Source of the DNA: JBBRVP01 sp038246785
GTDB taxonomy: Bacteria > Actinomycetota > Actinomycetes > Jiangellales > Jiangellaceae
DNA length: 64,000 nucleotides
Direction of reading: 5' to 3'
NCBI GenBank assembly: GCA_038246785.1
Contig: JBBRVP010000008.1
Coordinates: 37,502 to 101,501 of the forward strand
Part shown: in pieces, positions 42,172-52,483 of the stretch
Layout: each line of letters begins with the position of its first letter
Position numbering within the stretch: position 1 is the first letter of the stretch
Program-made: the position numbers and the translations under genes
Notes under the pieces: model-generated
Databases searched by the model: none
What the model was told of the DNA's origin: nothing
The model's input: only the letters and a program-made list of their open reading frames with translations

Positions 42172-43352
42172 ACGTCATCGACGTCATCCTCATCGTGCTG
42201 GCGCTGGCGTACGCCGTGGCCGGTTACACGCAGGGCCTCATCGTCGGCTTCTCCTCCTTCATCGGTTTCGTCGGCGGCGCGCTGCTCGGGCTCTGGCTCG
42301 GCCCCCGGCTGCTCGGCTCGCTGTCCCCCGGCCTCGGCACCGCCATCCTCGGGCTCATCCTGGTGCTCGTGCTGGCCACTCTCGGCCAGGGCGTGACGGC
42401 GTGGGTCGGCACCGCCGTGCGCCGGCGGGTGCGCTGGCAGTCCGCGCGCCACCTCGACGCCGTCGGCGGCGCGCTGTTCAGCGTCCTCGCGCTGCTCCTC
42501 GCCGCCTGGGCGATCGGGCTGGCCGCTGCCTCCTCCTCCATCCCGAGCGTGTCGGCGGCGGCGCGGGAGTCCCGGGTGCTCAGCACGGTCGACTCCATCC
42601 TGCCCGACGGCTCGCGCGCCGTCGTCGGGCAGTTCCGCGACCTGGTCGACGCCGGTGGGTTCCCCTCGGTCGTGCTGCCGTTCGAGCCGGAGCCGATCGC
42701 CGGAGTGCGTCCGCCGAGTGCCGTCGCGGCGCGGACCTCGGCGGTCCGCGCCGCCTCCGCGAGCGTCGTCAAGGTGCTCGGGGAGGCGCCCGGCTGCGGC
42801 CGAGTCCTCGAGGGCAGCTCCTTCGCCGTCGGCGGCGAACGGCTGCTCACCAACGCCCACGTCGTCGCCGGCACCGAGCGCGTCGTTGTCGTCCCGCCTG
42901 ACGGTCGCCGCCTCGACGCCAGGGTCGTCTACTTCGACGCTCGCACCGACGTCGCGGTGCTGCGGGTGGCGAGGTTGCGGCTGCGCACGCTCGAGCTGGC
43001 CGCCGAGCCGGCCGCCCCCGGCCAGCCGGCAGCGGCCATCGGCTACCCGCACAACGGTCCGCTCGTCGCCGAAGCGGTGCGGGTGCGGGCCCGCCGCACG
43101 CTGGTCGGCGAGGACGTCTACGGACAGGACCGAGTGACCCGGGAGGTCGTCGCGGTGCGCGGCTCGATCCAGCCGGGCAACTCCGGCGGCCCCCTCGTCG
43201 CCGACGACGGCAGCGTCCTGGGGCTCGTCTTCGCCGCGTCGCTGACCGATGCCGACACCGGCTACGCGCTCGCGCCGAGCGAGCTGCGACCGGCCCTGCG
43301 GTCGACACGGGGGGCGACCCGGCCGGTCGGCACCGGCGGCTGCCGGCCCTGA
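42168..43352 (+). CDS. marP: Membrane serine protease MarP (CvpA + trypsin-like)
   Basis: 394 residues. Four N-terminal membrane helices (~2-22, ~26-46, ~62-82, ~98-122; CvpA-like), then an extracytoplasmic chymotrypsin-fold protease: His231 in LTNAHVVAG, Asp261 in ARTDVAVL, Ser339 in QPGNSGGPL. Cys210 and Cys392 correspond to the disulfide-forming C214/C395 of M. tuberculosis MarP, which activates the protease in acid and oxidative stress. The disulfide partners and catalytic triad are all preserved. GTG start coupled to the NUDIX gene. Confidence 0.93.
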   Translation: MNVIDVILIVLALAYAVAGYTQGLIVGFSSFIGFVGGALLGLWLGPRLLGSLSPGLGTAILGLILVLVLATLGQGVTAWVGTAVRRRVRWQSARHLDAVGGALFSVLALLLAAWAIGLAAASSSIPSVSAAARESRVLSTVDSILPDGSRAVVGQFRDLVDAGGFPSVVLPFEPEPIAGVRPPSAVAARTSAVRAASASVVKVLGEAPGCGRVLEGSSFAVGGERLLTNAHVVAGTERVVVVPPDGRRLDARVVYFDARTDVAVLRVARLRLRTLELAAEPAAPGQPAAAIGYPHNGPLVAEAVRVRARRTLVGEDVYGQDRVTREVVAVRGSIQPGNSGGPLVADDGSVLGLVFAASLTDADTGYALAPSELRPALRSTRGATRPVGTGGCRP

Positions 43353-43682
43353 TCACGGGGTCGTGGGTGGCCCCGTGTCAACTGGCCCGGTGTCCGCGTG
43401 CCCGGTGTCCGCGTGCCCGGCGTGCCGTGGCGCGGGCGGGGGCGGGGACGGTCCCCGGGCCTCGGCCAGCTCGGGGTCGGGCTGGTCCCCGTCGGTCGGC
43501 TCGCCGGCGGCCACGTGCGCGATGCTGCCGAGCACAGCCGTGGCGTACCGCTCGTCGTCCGCCCGGCGCAGGGCCGCGAGGTAGGCCGCGGCCTCCCCGG
43601 CCGGCGCGTGGGCCTCCAGCACCTCTTCGAGGGGCACCGCGTCCTCGGTCGGGTGCTCCACATCCTCCGGATGGTCGCTCAT
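43353..43682 (-). CDS. Hypothetical acidic protein with repeat tail
   Basis: 109 residues. Acidic helical N-terminal two thirds (EDAVPLEEVLEAHAPAGEAAAYLAAL and onward) and a Pro/His/Asp tail with short tandem repeats (GHADTGHADTG) coded by a 15-bp DNA repeat at ~43387-43420. Its stop directly abuts the marP stop with no gap. Its ATG overlaps the upstream epoxide-hydrolase-like gene (ATGA), so it is translated with it. No family recognised. Confidence 0.6.
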   Translation of the reverse strand: MSDHPEDVEHPTEDAVPLEEVLEAHAPAGEAAAYLAALRRADDERYATAVLGSIAHVAAGEPTDGDQPDPELAEARGPSPPPPAPRHAGHADTGHADTGPVDTGPPTTP

Positions 43683-44602
43683 GCGCTGCCCGGGGGGGAC
43701 ACCTTGCCCAGCCAGCCGAGCAGCGCCTCGCTGACCAGCTCGGGTGCTTCCTCGTGCGGGAAGTGCCCGACGTCGGGCAGCAGCCGCCAGTCGTACGGCG
43801 CCTCGACGAGCTCGCCCGAGCCGGCCGCACTACTGGGCAGAACCGCGCCGTCCATCTCGCCGTGCATCTGCAGGACGGGTACCCGGATCGGCTCGCGCAT
43901 CCGGCGGGCGAAGCGGCGGCCGTCGGCTCGTGGGATCGACCGGACCGCCCACCTGTGGTACTCCAGCGCACAGTGCGGCGCCGGCCAGATCGCCATCACG
44001 CGCCGGTAGCGGGCGGAGGCCTCACGGTCGGGGAAGCCCGAGGACGGCGCAGCCCAGCCGTGCATGAGCCGCTCGACCAGGGCACCCTCGTTGGCGACCA
44101 GGCGCCGCTCGGGGAGCACCGGCTGCTGGAAGCGCAGGAGGTGGCCGGCGGCTAGGGCCTGATGGGGGTCGGTCAGCAGCGCGTGACGCAGCCGCAACGG
44201 GTGGGGCATCGACAGGACGCCGATGGCGGACGTGGTGCGCTGCTGCAGGACCGCGGCTGCCCAGGCGACGAAACCACCCCACCCGTGGCCGACCAGGACG
44301 GCCTGCGGCTCGCCGAGCGAGCGGACGACGCCGGCGACGTCGGCGGACAGCGTGAACGGGTCGTAGCCGCGGGGCGGCTTGTCGCTGCCGGCGTAGCCGC
44401 GCAGGTCCATCGCGGCAACGCGGTAGCCGGCCGCGGCCAGCACCGGGAGCTGGTGGCGCCAGGCCCACCAGAACTCCGGGAAGCCGTGGAGGAGCAGCAC
44501 GAGCGGACCGTCGCCGGACTCCGCGAGATGGAAGCGCGCCCCGTTGGCCGCGACCGTGCGGTGGGTCCACGGACCTTCGACCTCGACGCCGTGCGTGACC
44601 AC
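43679..44602 (-). CDS. Alpha/beta hydrolase (EphE-like epoxide hydrolase)
   Basis: 307 residues. HGFPEFWWAWRHQLP (~40-54) is the epoxide-hydrolase HGFPE oxyanion signature; nucleophile elbow GHGWGGFVAW (~104-113), which has Gly-His-Gly-Trp-Gly-Gly with Trp at the position where Asp or Ser is expected, so catalysis by the usual nucleophile is doubtful. C-terminal HGEMDGAVLP and DVGHFPHEEAP (acid and His region) are present. Neighbour of marP as in M. tuberculosis (ephE, Rv3670). Confidence 0.82.
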   Translation of the reverse strand: MVTHGVEVEGPWTHRTVAANGARFHLAESGDGPLVLLLHGFPEFWWAWRHQLPVLAAAGYRVAAMDLRGYAGSDKPPRGYDPFTLSADVAGVVRSLGEPQAVLVGHGWGGFVAWAAAVLQQRTTSAIGVLSMPHPLRLRHALLTDPHQALAAGHLLRFQQPVLPERRLVANEGALVERLMHGWAAPSSGFPDREASARYRRVMAIWPAPHCALEYHRWAVRSIPRADGRRFARRMREPIRVPVLQMHGEMDGAVLPSSAAGSGELVEAPYDWRLLPDVGHFPHEEAPELVSEALLGWLGKVSPPGSA

Positions 44603-44622
44603 CTGTGCTCCGGTGACCGCCG

Positions 44623-45039
44623 TCAGGACCCAGTGCCGGGCTTGAGCGCCTGGGGCAGCGCCTTGGCCTGCCGGACCGCCCGCTCGGGCGGTGTCAGCGA
44701 ACTGACCGCCCGCTTGCCGAGCAGGCCGAGAACGCCGGCGACGATGAGGTAGACCACCGCGACGACAAGGAACGCCAGCGCGGGGTGCAAGCCGGCGGCG
44801 ACCAGCCCGTAGGCGGCAGCGATGGAGAGCAGGACGAAGGCCACGACGCCGAGGAATCCGGCCGCGCCGAGCATGCCGGCGCCCTTGCCCGCGGACTTCG
44901 CGCTGTCGGCGGCCTCGGCCTTGACCAGCGCGATCTCGTCGCGCACGAGCTCGGAGAGGTCGCGGCTGGCCGCCGAGACCAGCTCGCCGAGGCTCGGCTC
45001 TGCGGCGCCGACGGGCGCCGCGGCGGAGGAGGTCGACAT
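44623..45039 (-). CDS. Phage-holin-like superfamily III membrane protein (Rv3669-like)
   Basis: 138 residues. N-terminal amphipathic helix (LGELVSAASRDLSELVRDEIAL), two transmembrane helices (~62-82, ~90-110) and a basic C-terminus (RAVRQAKALPQALK), the plan of the actinobacterial 'phage holin family' (DUF1469-type) proteins, which are chromosomal and not phage. ATG at 45039 chosen for GGGAG upstream; a GTG at 45069 is possible. Conserved neighbour of the EphE gene. Confidence 0.83.
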   Translation of the reverse strand: MSTSSAAAPVGAAEPSLGELVSAASRDLSELVRDEIALVKAEAADSAKSAGKGAGMLGAAGFLGVVAFVLLSIAAAYGLVAAGLHPALAFLVVAVVYLIVAGVLGLLGKRAVSSLTPPERAVRQAKALPQALKPGTGS

Positions 45040-45102
45040 GGGCGCTGCTCCCGTTTGGTTGATCGTCACCGCGACTCTATGCCCTCACCGCCGGCAGGGT
45101 AG

Positions 45103-46389
45103 TCATGAGCCGGCTGGTCGTCCGGGCTGCCCATCGGCCACCTCGTCGCCGTCGTCGGTCTCCTGCAGCCGCCGGTGCGCGGCGTTGCGGCTCAGCAGGA
45201 CGACGATGGCGAGCACGGCGGCGATGACCGAGCCCTCGAGGACAGCTGTCGTGACCAGCGCGGTGGCGGCGGCATCGCCCTCGAACGCCAGCTCTCCGAT
45301 GAGCAGGGACACCGTGAAGCCGATGCCGGCGAGCAGCGCGACCCCGAGGACGTCGGGCCAGGCCAGCCCCGGATTGAGCTCGGCGCGGGTGAAGCGAGCC
45401 GTGATCCAGGTGCCCCCGAAGACCCCCACCGCCTTGCCGACCACGAGGCCCAGCACCACCCCCAGCGCCACTGGCTCGCTGAACGACTCGCCGATCGACC
45501 GGAAGGACAGCGCCACCCCCGCCGACAGCAGCGCGAACAGCGGCACGCACACCCCGGCCGACCAGGGTCGTACGCGGTGCTCGAGCAGCTCCGCCGGCGA
45601 GCGGAGCTCACCGGGGTCGCGCCGGACGCGGGTGAGCAGGGCGATCGCCACGCCGGCCACAGTGGCGTGGACGCCGCTGGCGTGCACGAGGGTCCAGATG
45701 GCCAGCCCCAGCGGGACGTAGAGCCACCACGCCGTGACGCGCCGGCGCTGCAGCAGCGCGTACAGCCCCAGCAGTACGACGGCCGCGACCAGCGGCGCCC
45801 AGGACAGCGAGTCGGTGAAGAACAGGGCGATGACGAGGATGGCCAGCAGGTCGTCGACGACGGCGAGGGAGAGCAGGAACGCCCGCAGCGTGGTCGGCAG
45901 GTGCGAGCCCATCACCGCCAGAACGGCCAGCGCGAACGCGATGTCGGTGGCGATGGGGACTGCCCAGCCGGACAGGTCGCCGTCCAGGGCGAGGTTGAGC
46001 CCGACGTACACCAGCACCGGGAAGACCATGCCGCATACCGCGGCCACGACCGGCAGCACCGCCTCGCTGCGCTCGCGCAGGTCGCCGAGGACGAACTCGC
46101 GCTTGAGCTCGAGCCCGGCCACGAGGAAGAACACCGCCAGCAAGCCGTCGGCTGCCCAGTCCTGCAGGGACAGGTCGAGGTGGAGCGCGGCGGGTCCGAC
46201 CACGGTGTCCTGCAGATCCGCGTAGCCCGCCGACCACGGCGAGCTGGCCCAGACGAGGGCGACCGCGGCCGCGAGCAGCAGCAGGAAGCCACCGGTGGTC
46301 TCGTTGTGCAGGGCCTCCAGCACGGTGGTGCGCTCGTCGCGGGAGAGCCGGTTCAACAGTGCCCGGCGGGCGCGCCGGAGGGGGGTCAC
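45103..46389 (-). CDS. nhaA: Na+/H+ antiporter NhaA
   Basis: 428 residues, about 12 membrane spans. Seen: FFLVAGLELKREFVLGDLR (~70-88, pH-sensing and helix II region), IATDIAFALAVLAVMGSHLP (~138-157, with the ion-binding DIAFALA), LAVVDDLLAILVIALFF (~168-184, the paired Asp site). Short hydrophilic C-terminal tail. GTG start with GGAGG upstream. Exports Na+ for H+; next to a second ion carrier. Confidence 0.93.
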   Translation of the reverse strand: MTPLRRARRALLNRLSRDERTTVLEALHNETTGGFLLLLAAAVALVWASSPWSAGYADLQDTVVGPAALHLDLSLQDWAADGLLAVFFLVAGLELKREFVLGDLRERSEAVLPVVAAVCGMVFPVLVYVGLNLALDGDLSGWAVPIATDIAFALAVLAVMGSHLPTTLRAFLLSLAVVDDLLAILVIALFFTDSLSWAPLVAAVVLLGLYALLQRRRVTAWWLYVPLGLAIWTLVHASGVHATVAGVAIALLTRVRRDPGELRSPAELLEHRVRPWSAGVCVPLFALLSAGVALSFRSIGESFSEPVALGVVLGLVVGKAVGVFGGTWITARFTRAELNPGLAWPDVLGVALLAGIGFTVSLLIGELAFEGDAAATALVTTAVLEGSVIAAVLAIVVLLSRNAAHRRLQETDDGDEVADGQPGRPAGS

Positions 46390-46446
46390 GGAACCTCCGC
46401 TGAAGTCGGCGCGGTGAACGACACTGGCTCGTTGAAGGACATGGCG

Positions 46447-47760
46447 TCAGGCCAGGACGAAGTAGCGCAGCCACAGGTACGGCCACGACAGCCCGACCGT
46501 GACCGCGGTGACGACGATCCCGTAGCGAGTGAAGCGGGCGAAGGAGATCGGGTAGCCGCTGCGGGCAGCGATGCCGGTGACGACGACGTTGGCGCTGGCC
46601 CCGACGGCGGTGGCGTTGCCGCCGAGGTCGGCCCCGAGGGCGAGCGCCCACCACAGCGACTCGGCCTGCGGCCCGGAGCCGCTGGCGACCAGGCCGACGA
46701 CCAGCGGCGCCATCGTGGCGACGTAAGGGATGTTGTCGACGATGCCGGAGAGCACGGCCGAGCCGAACAGCAGCAGGGTCATGGCCAGCAGGAAACGACC
46801 ACCGACGGCCTCCACTGCCCGCTCCCCGAGCCAGTCGATGACCCCGACGTTGACCAGCGCGCCGACCATCACGAAAAGGCCGACGAAGAAGGCGAGGGTC
46901 TCCCACTCGACCTCTTCGAGGAATTCCTCGCGTCCCACCCCGGTGACCAGCACCATGAGACCGGCGCCGAGCAGGGCCACCACCGCCGGTGACAGGTGCA
47001 GTACGGAATGGCTGACGAACGCGGCGACGATCAGCCCGAGCACGGCCAGCACGCGCCAGAGCATCGTGGGGTCACGGATGGCCTGCCGCTCGTCGAGCGC
47101 CATGACGTCGGTCACTGAGGCGGGGTCGATGACGAAGGCGCTGCGGAACAACCAGCGCGCCATCACGAGGAAGACCGCGACGAGCAGGACGATGAGCGGG
47201 CCGAGGTTGAGGAGGAACTCGTCGAAGGTCAGCGTGGACCGGCTGGCGATGATGATGTTGGGCGGGTCGCCGATCAGGGTGGCCGCGCCGCCGATGTTGC
47301 TGGCGAGGGCTTCGGCGATGAGGAACAGCTCCGGGCGCACGCCGATCCGCGCGCAGACCAGCAGCGTCACCGGTGCGACGAGCAGCACGGTGGTGACGTT
47401 GTCGAGCAGGGCCGAGGCGATCGCAGTGATCAGGCAGAGCAGGACCATGACGCGGTACGGCTGTCCGCGGGCCCGCTTGGCCGCCCAGATCGCCAGGTAG
47501 TCGAACAGGCCGGTCTGCTTGACGACGCTGACGACGACCATCATCCCGAACAGCAGCAGGACGACATCCCAGTCGATGCCGGTCTCGGTGCTGTAGAAGG
47601 CGGCGCCCGCCGTGGTCGCCCCGATGACGAACATGACCGCCGCGCCGCCGAGGGCCGCCTTGACCCGGTGGACGCGCTCGGTGGCGATGAGCAGGTAGGC
47701 CGCGACGAACGTGGCGATGGTGAGGGCGACGATCAGCCCGCTCGGGTCGCTGTCCCTCAC
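46447..47760 (-). CDS. SLC13/ArsB/NhaD-type ion transporter
   Basis: 437 residues, 11-12 membrane spans. Two inverted signature hairpins: LLDNVTTVLLVAPVTLLVCAR (~118-138, described in two parts) followed by SNIGGAATLIGDPPNI (~154-169), and SGIVDNIPYVATMAPL (~335) with GADLGGNATAVGASAN (~375). This is the ArsB/NhaD/CitMHS (ion transporter superfamily) layout. Substrate (arsenite, Na+/H+ or dicarboxylate) is not decidable, but its placement beside nhaA favours a Na+/H+ role. Stop/start overlap with the CBS gene. Confidence 0.83.
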   Translation of the reverse strand: MRDSDPSGLIVALTIATFVAAYLLIATERVHRVKAALGGAAVMFVIGATTAGAAFYSTETGIDWDVVLLLFGMMVVVSVVKQTGLFDYLAIWAAKRARGQPYRVMVLLCLITAIASALLDNVTTVLLVAPVTLLVCARIGVRPELFLIAEALASNIGGAATLIGDPPNIIIASRSTLTFDEFLLNLGPLIVLLVAVFLVMARWLFRSAFVIDPASVTDVMALDERQAIRDPTMLWRVLAVLGLIVAAFVSHSVLHLSPAVVALLGAGLMVLVTGVGREEFLEEVEWETLAFFVGLFVMVGALVNVGVIDWLGERAVEAVGGRFLLAMTLLLFGSAVLSGIVDNIPYVATMAPLVVGLVASGSGPQAESLWWALALGADLGGNATAVGASANVVVTGIAARSGYPISFARFTRYGIVVTAVTVGLSWPYLWLRYFVLA

Positions 47761-48221
47761 GTCTCGGCCATGAGCTGCCCGAGCAGCCGGTGCACCGTGA
47801 TCACGCCGACAACGCGGTCGTTGTCGACGACGGCGACCACCGGAGAGTGCTGGCGGCTCATGACCGAGGCGACCTGGATGGCCGTGGCGTCCCCCGGCAC
47901 CAGCGGCCGGTCGCGGTCCCGGCGGGGCAGGTAGTCCGGGGAGGGCATCAACTCGGCGACCGTGCGGCCCTGCAGCGCGGCGCAGAGCCGGTCGGCCTCG
48001 TGCTCCGGGATCACGCCCGCCAGGGAGGGGTCGTCCTCGACGTAGTCCGGCAACGAGAAGCGCAGCACCTGGGAAGCCGGGAGGATGACCAGCGGGCGGC
48101 CCTCGCGGTCGAGCACCACCAGACCGGGCAGGCCGTGTTCGACCAGCAGCCGGGTGGCGACGAGGGCGTCGGTACCGGGCCCCACGACGGGGAAGTCCTG
48201 AGCGAGGTCGCGGGCACGCAC
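47757..48221 (-). CDS. CBS-domain regulator protein
   Basis: 154 residues forming a CBS pair: first repeat VGPGTDALVATRLLVEHGLPGLVVLDREGRP (described in parts; ~13-43), second VPGDATAIQVASVMSRQHSPVVAVVDNDRVVGVITVHRLL (~107-146). CBS pairs bind adenosine nucleotides. It is immediately upstream of the ion transporter with a four-base overlap, so it probably gates or senses for that carrier. GTG start. Confidence 0.85.
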   Translation of the reverse strand: MRARDLAQDFPVVGPGTDALVATRLLVEHGLPGLVVLDREGRPLVILPASQVLRFSLPDYVEDDPSLAGVIPEHEADRLCAALQGRTVAELMPSPDYLPRRDRDRPLVPGDATAIQVASVMSRQHSPVVAVVDNDRVVGVITVHRLLGQLMAET

Positions 48222-48254
48222 GGACGCGAGGTTAGCGCGGCCGCGCCGCCGTGA

Positions 48255-50189
<1,935 letters not shown>

Positions 50190-50357
50190 CGTGACCGGGC
50201 TCCTGTGACGTCGGGATGACTCGTGTGCAGTCGGGCCCACCCCACCACCCCTTCCCTGTGCGGGCAAGGGGCCGGCGGGGCGGTGCTCGGTGCGGGTCCG
50301 CACCCAGTGCGGCGCCGCCTTCGGGTATGCGGCGCCGTCACCGGGTGAAGCGGATCC

Positions 50358-51005
50358 TCAGCGTGGGGCAAGCGGGGCGATCGGCAGCACCGTGCGCCCC
50401 CAGGTGTTGTTGATCACGCCGGCCGCGCTGCCGTACCACGCGCCGAAAGCCGTGAGGAGCCCGAACCAGCCGCCGGCCTTCAACATGCCGGCGTTGCTGC
50501 CCAATGCTCCGATGGTGAGGAGCAGGAAGGTGATGGTCAGCAACGCGAAGACGACGACCAGCATGCCGTTGAGGCGCAGCGCGGCGATCAGCATGTAGGC
50601 CGTGAAGATCGTCCAGGCCAGCAGGAAGAGGCCGGTGGCGGTGTGTGCGTCCTTCAGCGGCAGGACTGGTGCGATGAACTTCACGTAGGCGGCGAACGAC
50701 AGCCAGAACGCGCCGTACGACGAGAAGGCGAGTGCACCGAAGGTGTTGGCCTTCTTGAACTCCCACATCCCGGCCAGCACCTGAACGATGCCGCCGTAGA
50801 ACAGCGCGAGCGGCAGCACGACTGCCTCGAGCTCGGCGTTGCCGATCAGCTTGGCGTTGAACGTCGACAGCACGAACGTCGTCATCGCGAATGCCCCCAG
50901 CCCCAGCGGGCCAGGGTCCGCAACGGCCGGCGAGGCGGCGACGTGCTCCCCGGCGACCTGGGCGTCAGGAGCGTGGGCCCCCGGGCTCATGTCTGTGGAC
51001 GTCAT
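50358..51005 (-). CDS. Acetate/succinate transporter (GPR1/FUN34/SatP family)
   Basis: 215 residues. Six membrane spans after a ~33-residue hydrophilic N-terminus. Family motif present as N-P-L/G variant: DPGPLGLGAFAMTTFVLS (~29-46, consensus NPAPLGL), then GNAELEAVV and FYGGIVQVLAGMWEF. ATG with GAGGAGG upstream. Upstream of acs on the same strand with 168 bases between (containing a GGTGCGGGTCCGCACC hairpin), so acetate uptake and activation are adjacent. Confidence 0.9.
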   Translation of the reverse strand: MTSTDMSPGAHAPDAQVAGEHVAASPAVADPGPLGLGAFAMTTFVLSTFNAKLIGNAELEAVVLPLALFYGGIVQVLAGMWEFKKANTFGALAFSSYGAFWLSFAAYVKFIAPVLPLKDAHTATGLFLLAWTIFTAYMLIAALRLNGMLVVVFALLTITFLLLTIGALGSNAGMLKAGGWFGLLTAFGAWYGSAAGVINNTWGRTVLPIAPLAPR

Positions 51006-51110
51006 CGGATCCTCCTCGGGATCGGGGCCACCCGCGCAGGGTCGGGGGCTGCCTGGCCGACCGCCGTCGCGAGGCCAGGAGGGCCACGCTCGCGGACGGT
51101 CCGCCGCTGG

Positions 51111-51126
51111 TGTGACGGCGATCACC
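51111..51126. promoter_or_regulatory. Crp/GlxR-type binding site upstream of satP
   Basis: TGTGA-CGGCGA-TCACC, nine of ten matches to TGTGA-N6-TCACA, ~106-121 bases upstream of the satP start. It overlaps a TACGGT hexamer at 51124-51129 (minus strand) that could be a -10 box. Confidence 0.55.
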
Positions 51127-51256
51127 GTAGGAGAGCGACGGAACCACCGGCAAGGGCCGCCAGGCAGGCCGCGCCGAGCGGGGTCCCGGCCGCGTCGTGC
51201 GCGCCAGTGGGGCGGGTCGGCGGTCGGTCCGTCGCGACGAGCGGTCGACGGGCGGG

Positions 51257-52483
51257 TCAGCGAGGCTCGGCGGTGAGCGTGAAGCCCGCCGTCCGCAGCC
51301 GGTCGACGAGCACATCACCCAGTGCTGTGGCGGGCGTGAGCACGCCGGCGCGGTCCGGCAGCCAGTCGCTGTCGAGGGCGAGTGCCAGCGCGCTCTGCCC
51401 GAGCATGACCGCCGTGGCGGCGTAGCCGGGGTCGCCGGGCCCCGCGACCAGCGTGCGATAGCCGGCGCCGGACGTGGTCGTGGCGCGGACGTCCATCCGG
51501 AACCAGCCCTCCCGCCGGGCACGTTCAGCAGGCCCCTGTCCGGGCGTGGGCAGCACCCGGTCGAGCAGGGCGCGCGCCGGGCCGAACGTCATCCCCGCCA
51601 TGACCGCCGGTGGGACGTACGCCAGTCCCGCCGCGACGAGCGGGGCGCGCAGGCCTCGCCCGGCCGACATCACCTCGCGGTAGCGCATCGCCCGCCCGTA
51701 CACCCAGCCCAGGAGCGCGTTGCTGCGCCGCACGACCCGGGTGTTGAACGGCGCCATGACGAACGGCGCCAGCCAGCGTCCCTCCTCATCGCGGTGCACG
51801 CCGCTGGGTTCGCCCTCCCGGCCGAGGTCCGGCTCGGCGGCGCGGTCGGGGCTGAGGGCGTAGGGGTCGGCGAGCAGCCGCCGGGCGGCCGGGTCGCGAC
51901 GGGCGGTGTCGACGGTGAGCCGCATCGTGTCGAGGGTGCCGCCGCTGAGCCCGCCGCGCGCCGACGCGACGAGGGTGACGTCGGCGAGGCCGGGCGCTCC
52001 GTCGCCGGCGGCGCGCTGGTGGGTCAGCAGCACCGCGAGGTCGGACGGGATCGAGTCGTAGCCGCAGGCGTGCACGATCCGGGCGCCGCTGGCCCGGGCC
52101 GCCGCGTCGAAGCTGTCCGCGCTCTCGCGGACGAAGAGCACCTCGCCGGTGAGGTCGGCGTACGACGTGCCGGCGCGGGCGCACGCCTCGACCAGTCCGA
52201 TCCCGTAGCGCCCGTACGGCCCGACGGTCGTGGCGACCACCCGGGTCGACCCGGCGAGCGCCGCCAGAGCGGCCGCGTCGTGGGCGTCCGCCACGATCAC
52301 CGGCCAGCCGGCTGCGGACGCGCCCAGCCCGTCGCGTACGGCGGTCACGCGCTGCGCCGAGCGGCCGCTGAGCCCGATCCGTACGCCGGCCGGCGCGTGC
52401 CGCGCGAGGTGCTCGGCGACGAGCCGCCCGACGAAGCCGCTGGCGCCGTGCACGACGACGTCGAGGTCCCTGGCGCCGGACAT
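51257..52483 (-). CDS. Saccharopine-dehydrogenase-like / trans-acting enoyl reductase-like protein
   Basis: 408 residues. N-terminal NAD(P) loop VVVHGASGFVGRLVAEHLA (~8-26), then GPYGRYGIGLVEACARAGTSYADLTGE (~84-110) and ACGYDSIPSDLAV (~134-146), the plan shared by saccharopine-dehydrogenase-like oxidoreductases, including the mycobacterial Rv2953 enoyl reductase. GYDSIPSDL is typical. ATG joins the CHAT stop as TGATG, so it is co-translated with the CHAT gene. Whether it works with the CHAT protease or is only co-transcribed is unknown. Confidence 0.83.
   Translation of the reverse strand: MSGARDLDVVVHGASGFVGRLVAEHLARHAPAGVRIGLSGRSAQRVTAVRDGLGASAAGWPVIVADAHDAAALAALAGSTRVVATTVGPYGRYGIGLVEACARAGTSYADLTGEVLFVRESADSFDAAARASGARIVHACGYDSIPSDLAVLLTHQRAAGDGAPGLADVTLVASARGGLSGGTLDTMRLTVDTARRDPAARRLLADPYALSPDRAAEPDLGREGEPSGVHRDEEGRWLAPFVMAPFNTRVVRRSNALLGWVYGRAMRYREVMSAGRGLRAPLVAAGLAYVPPAVMAGMTFGPARALLDRVLPTPGQGPAERARREGWFRMDVRATTTSGAGYRTLVAGPGDPGYAATAVMLGQSALALALDSDWLPDRAGVLTPATALGDVLVDRLRTAGFTLTAEPR

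Noticed and set aside
44623..45039. Holin-like gene as evidence for a prophage
   Set aside because: The family is chromosomal in actinobacteria, the neighbours are the conserved Rv3667-Rv3671 set, and there are no phage structural, integrase or lysis genes.
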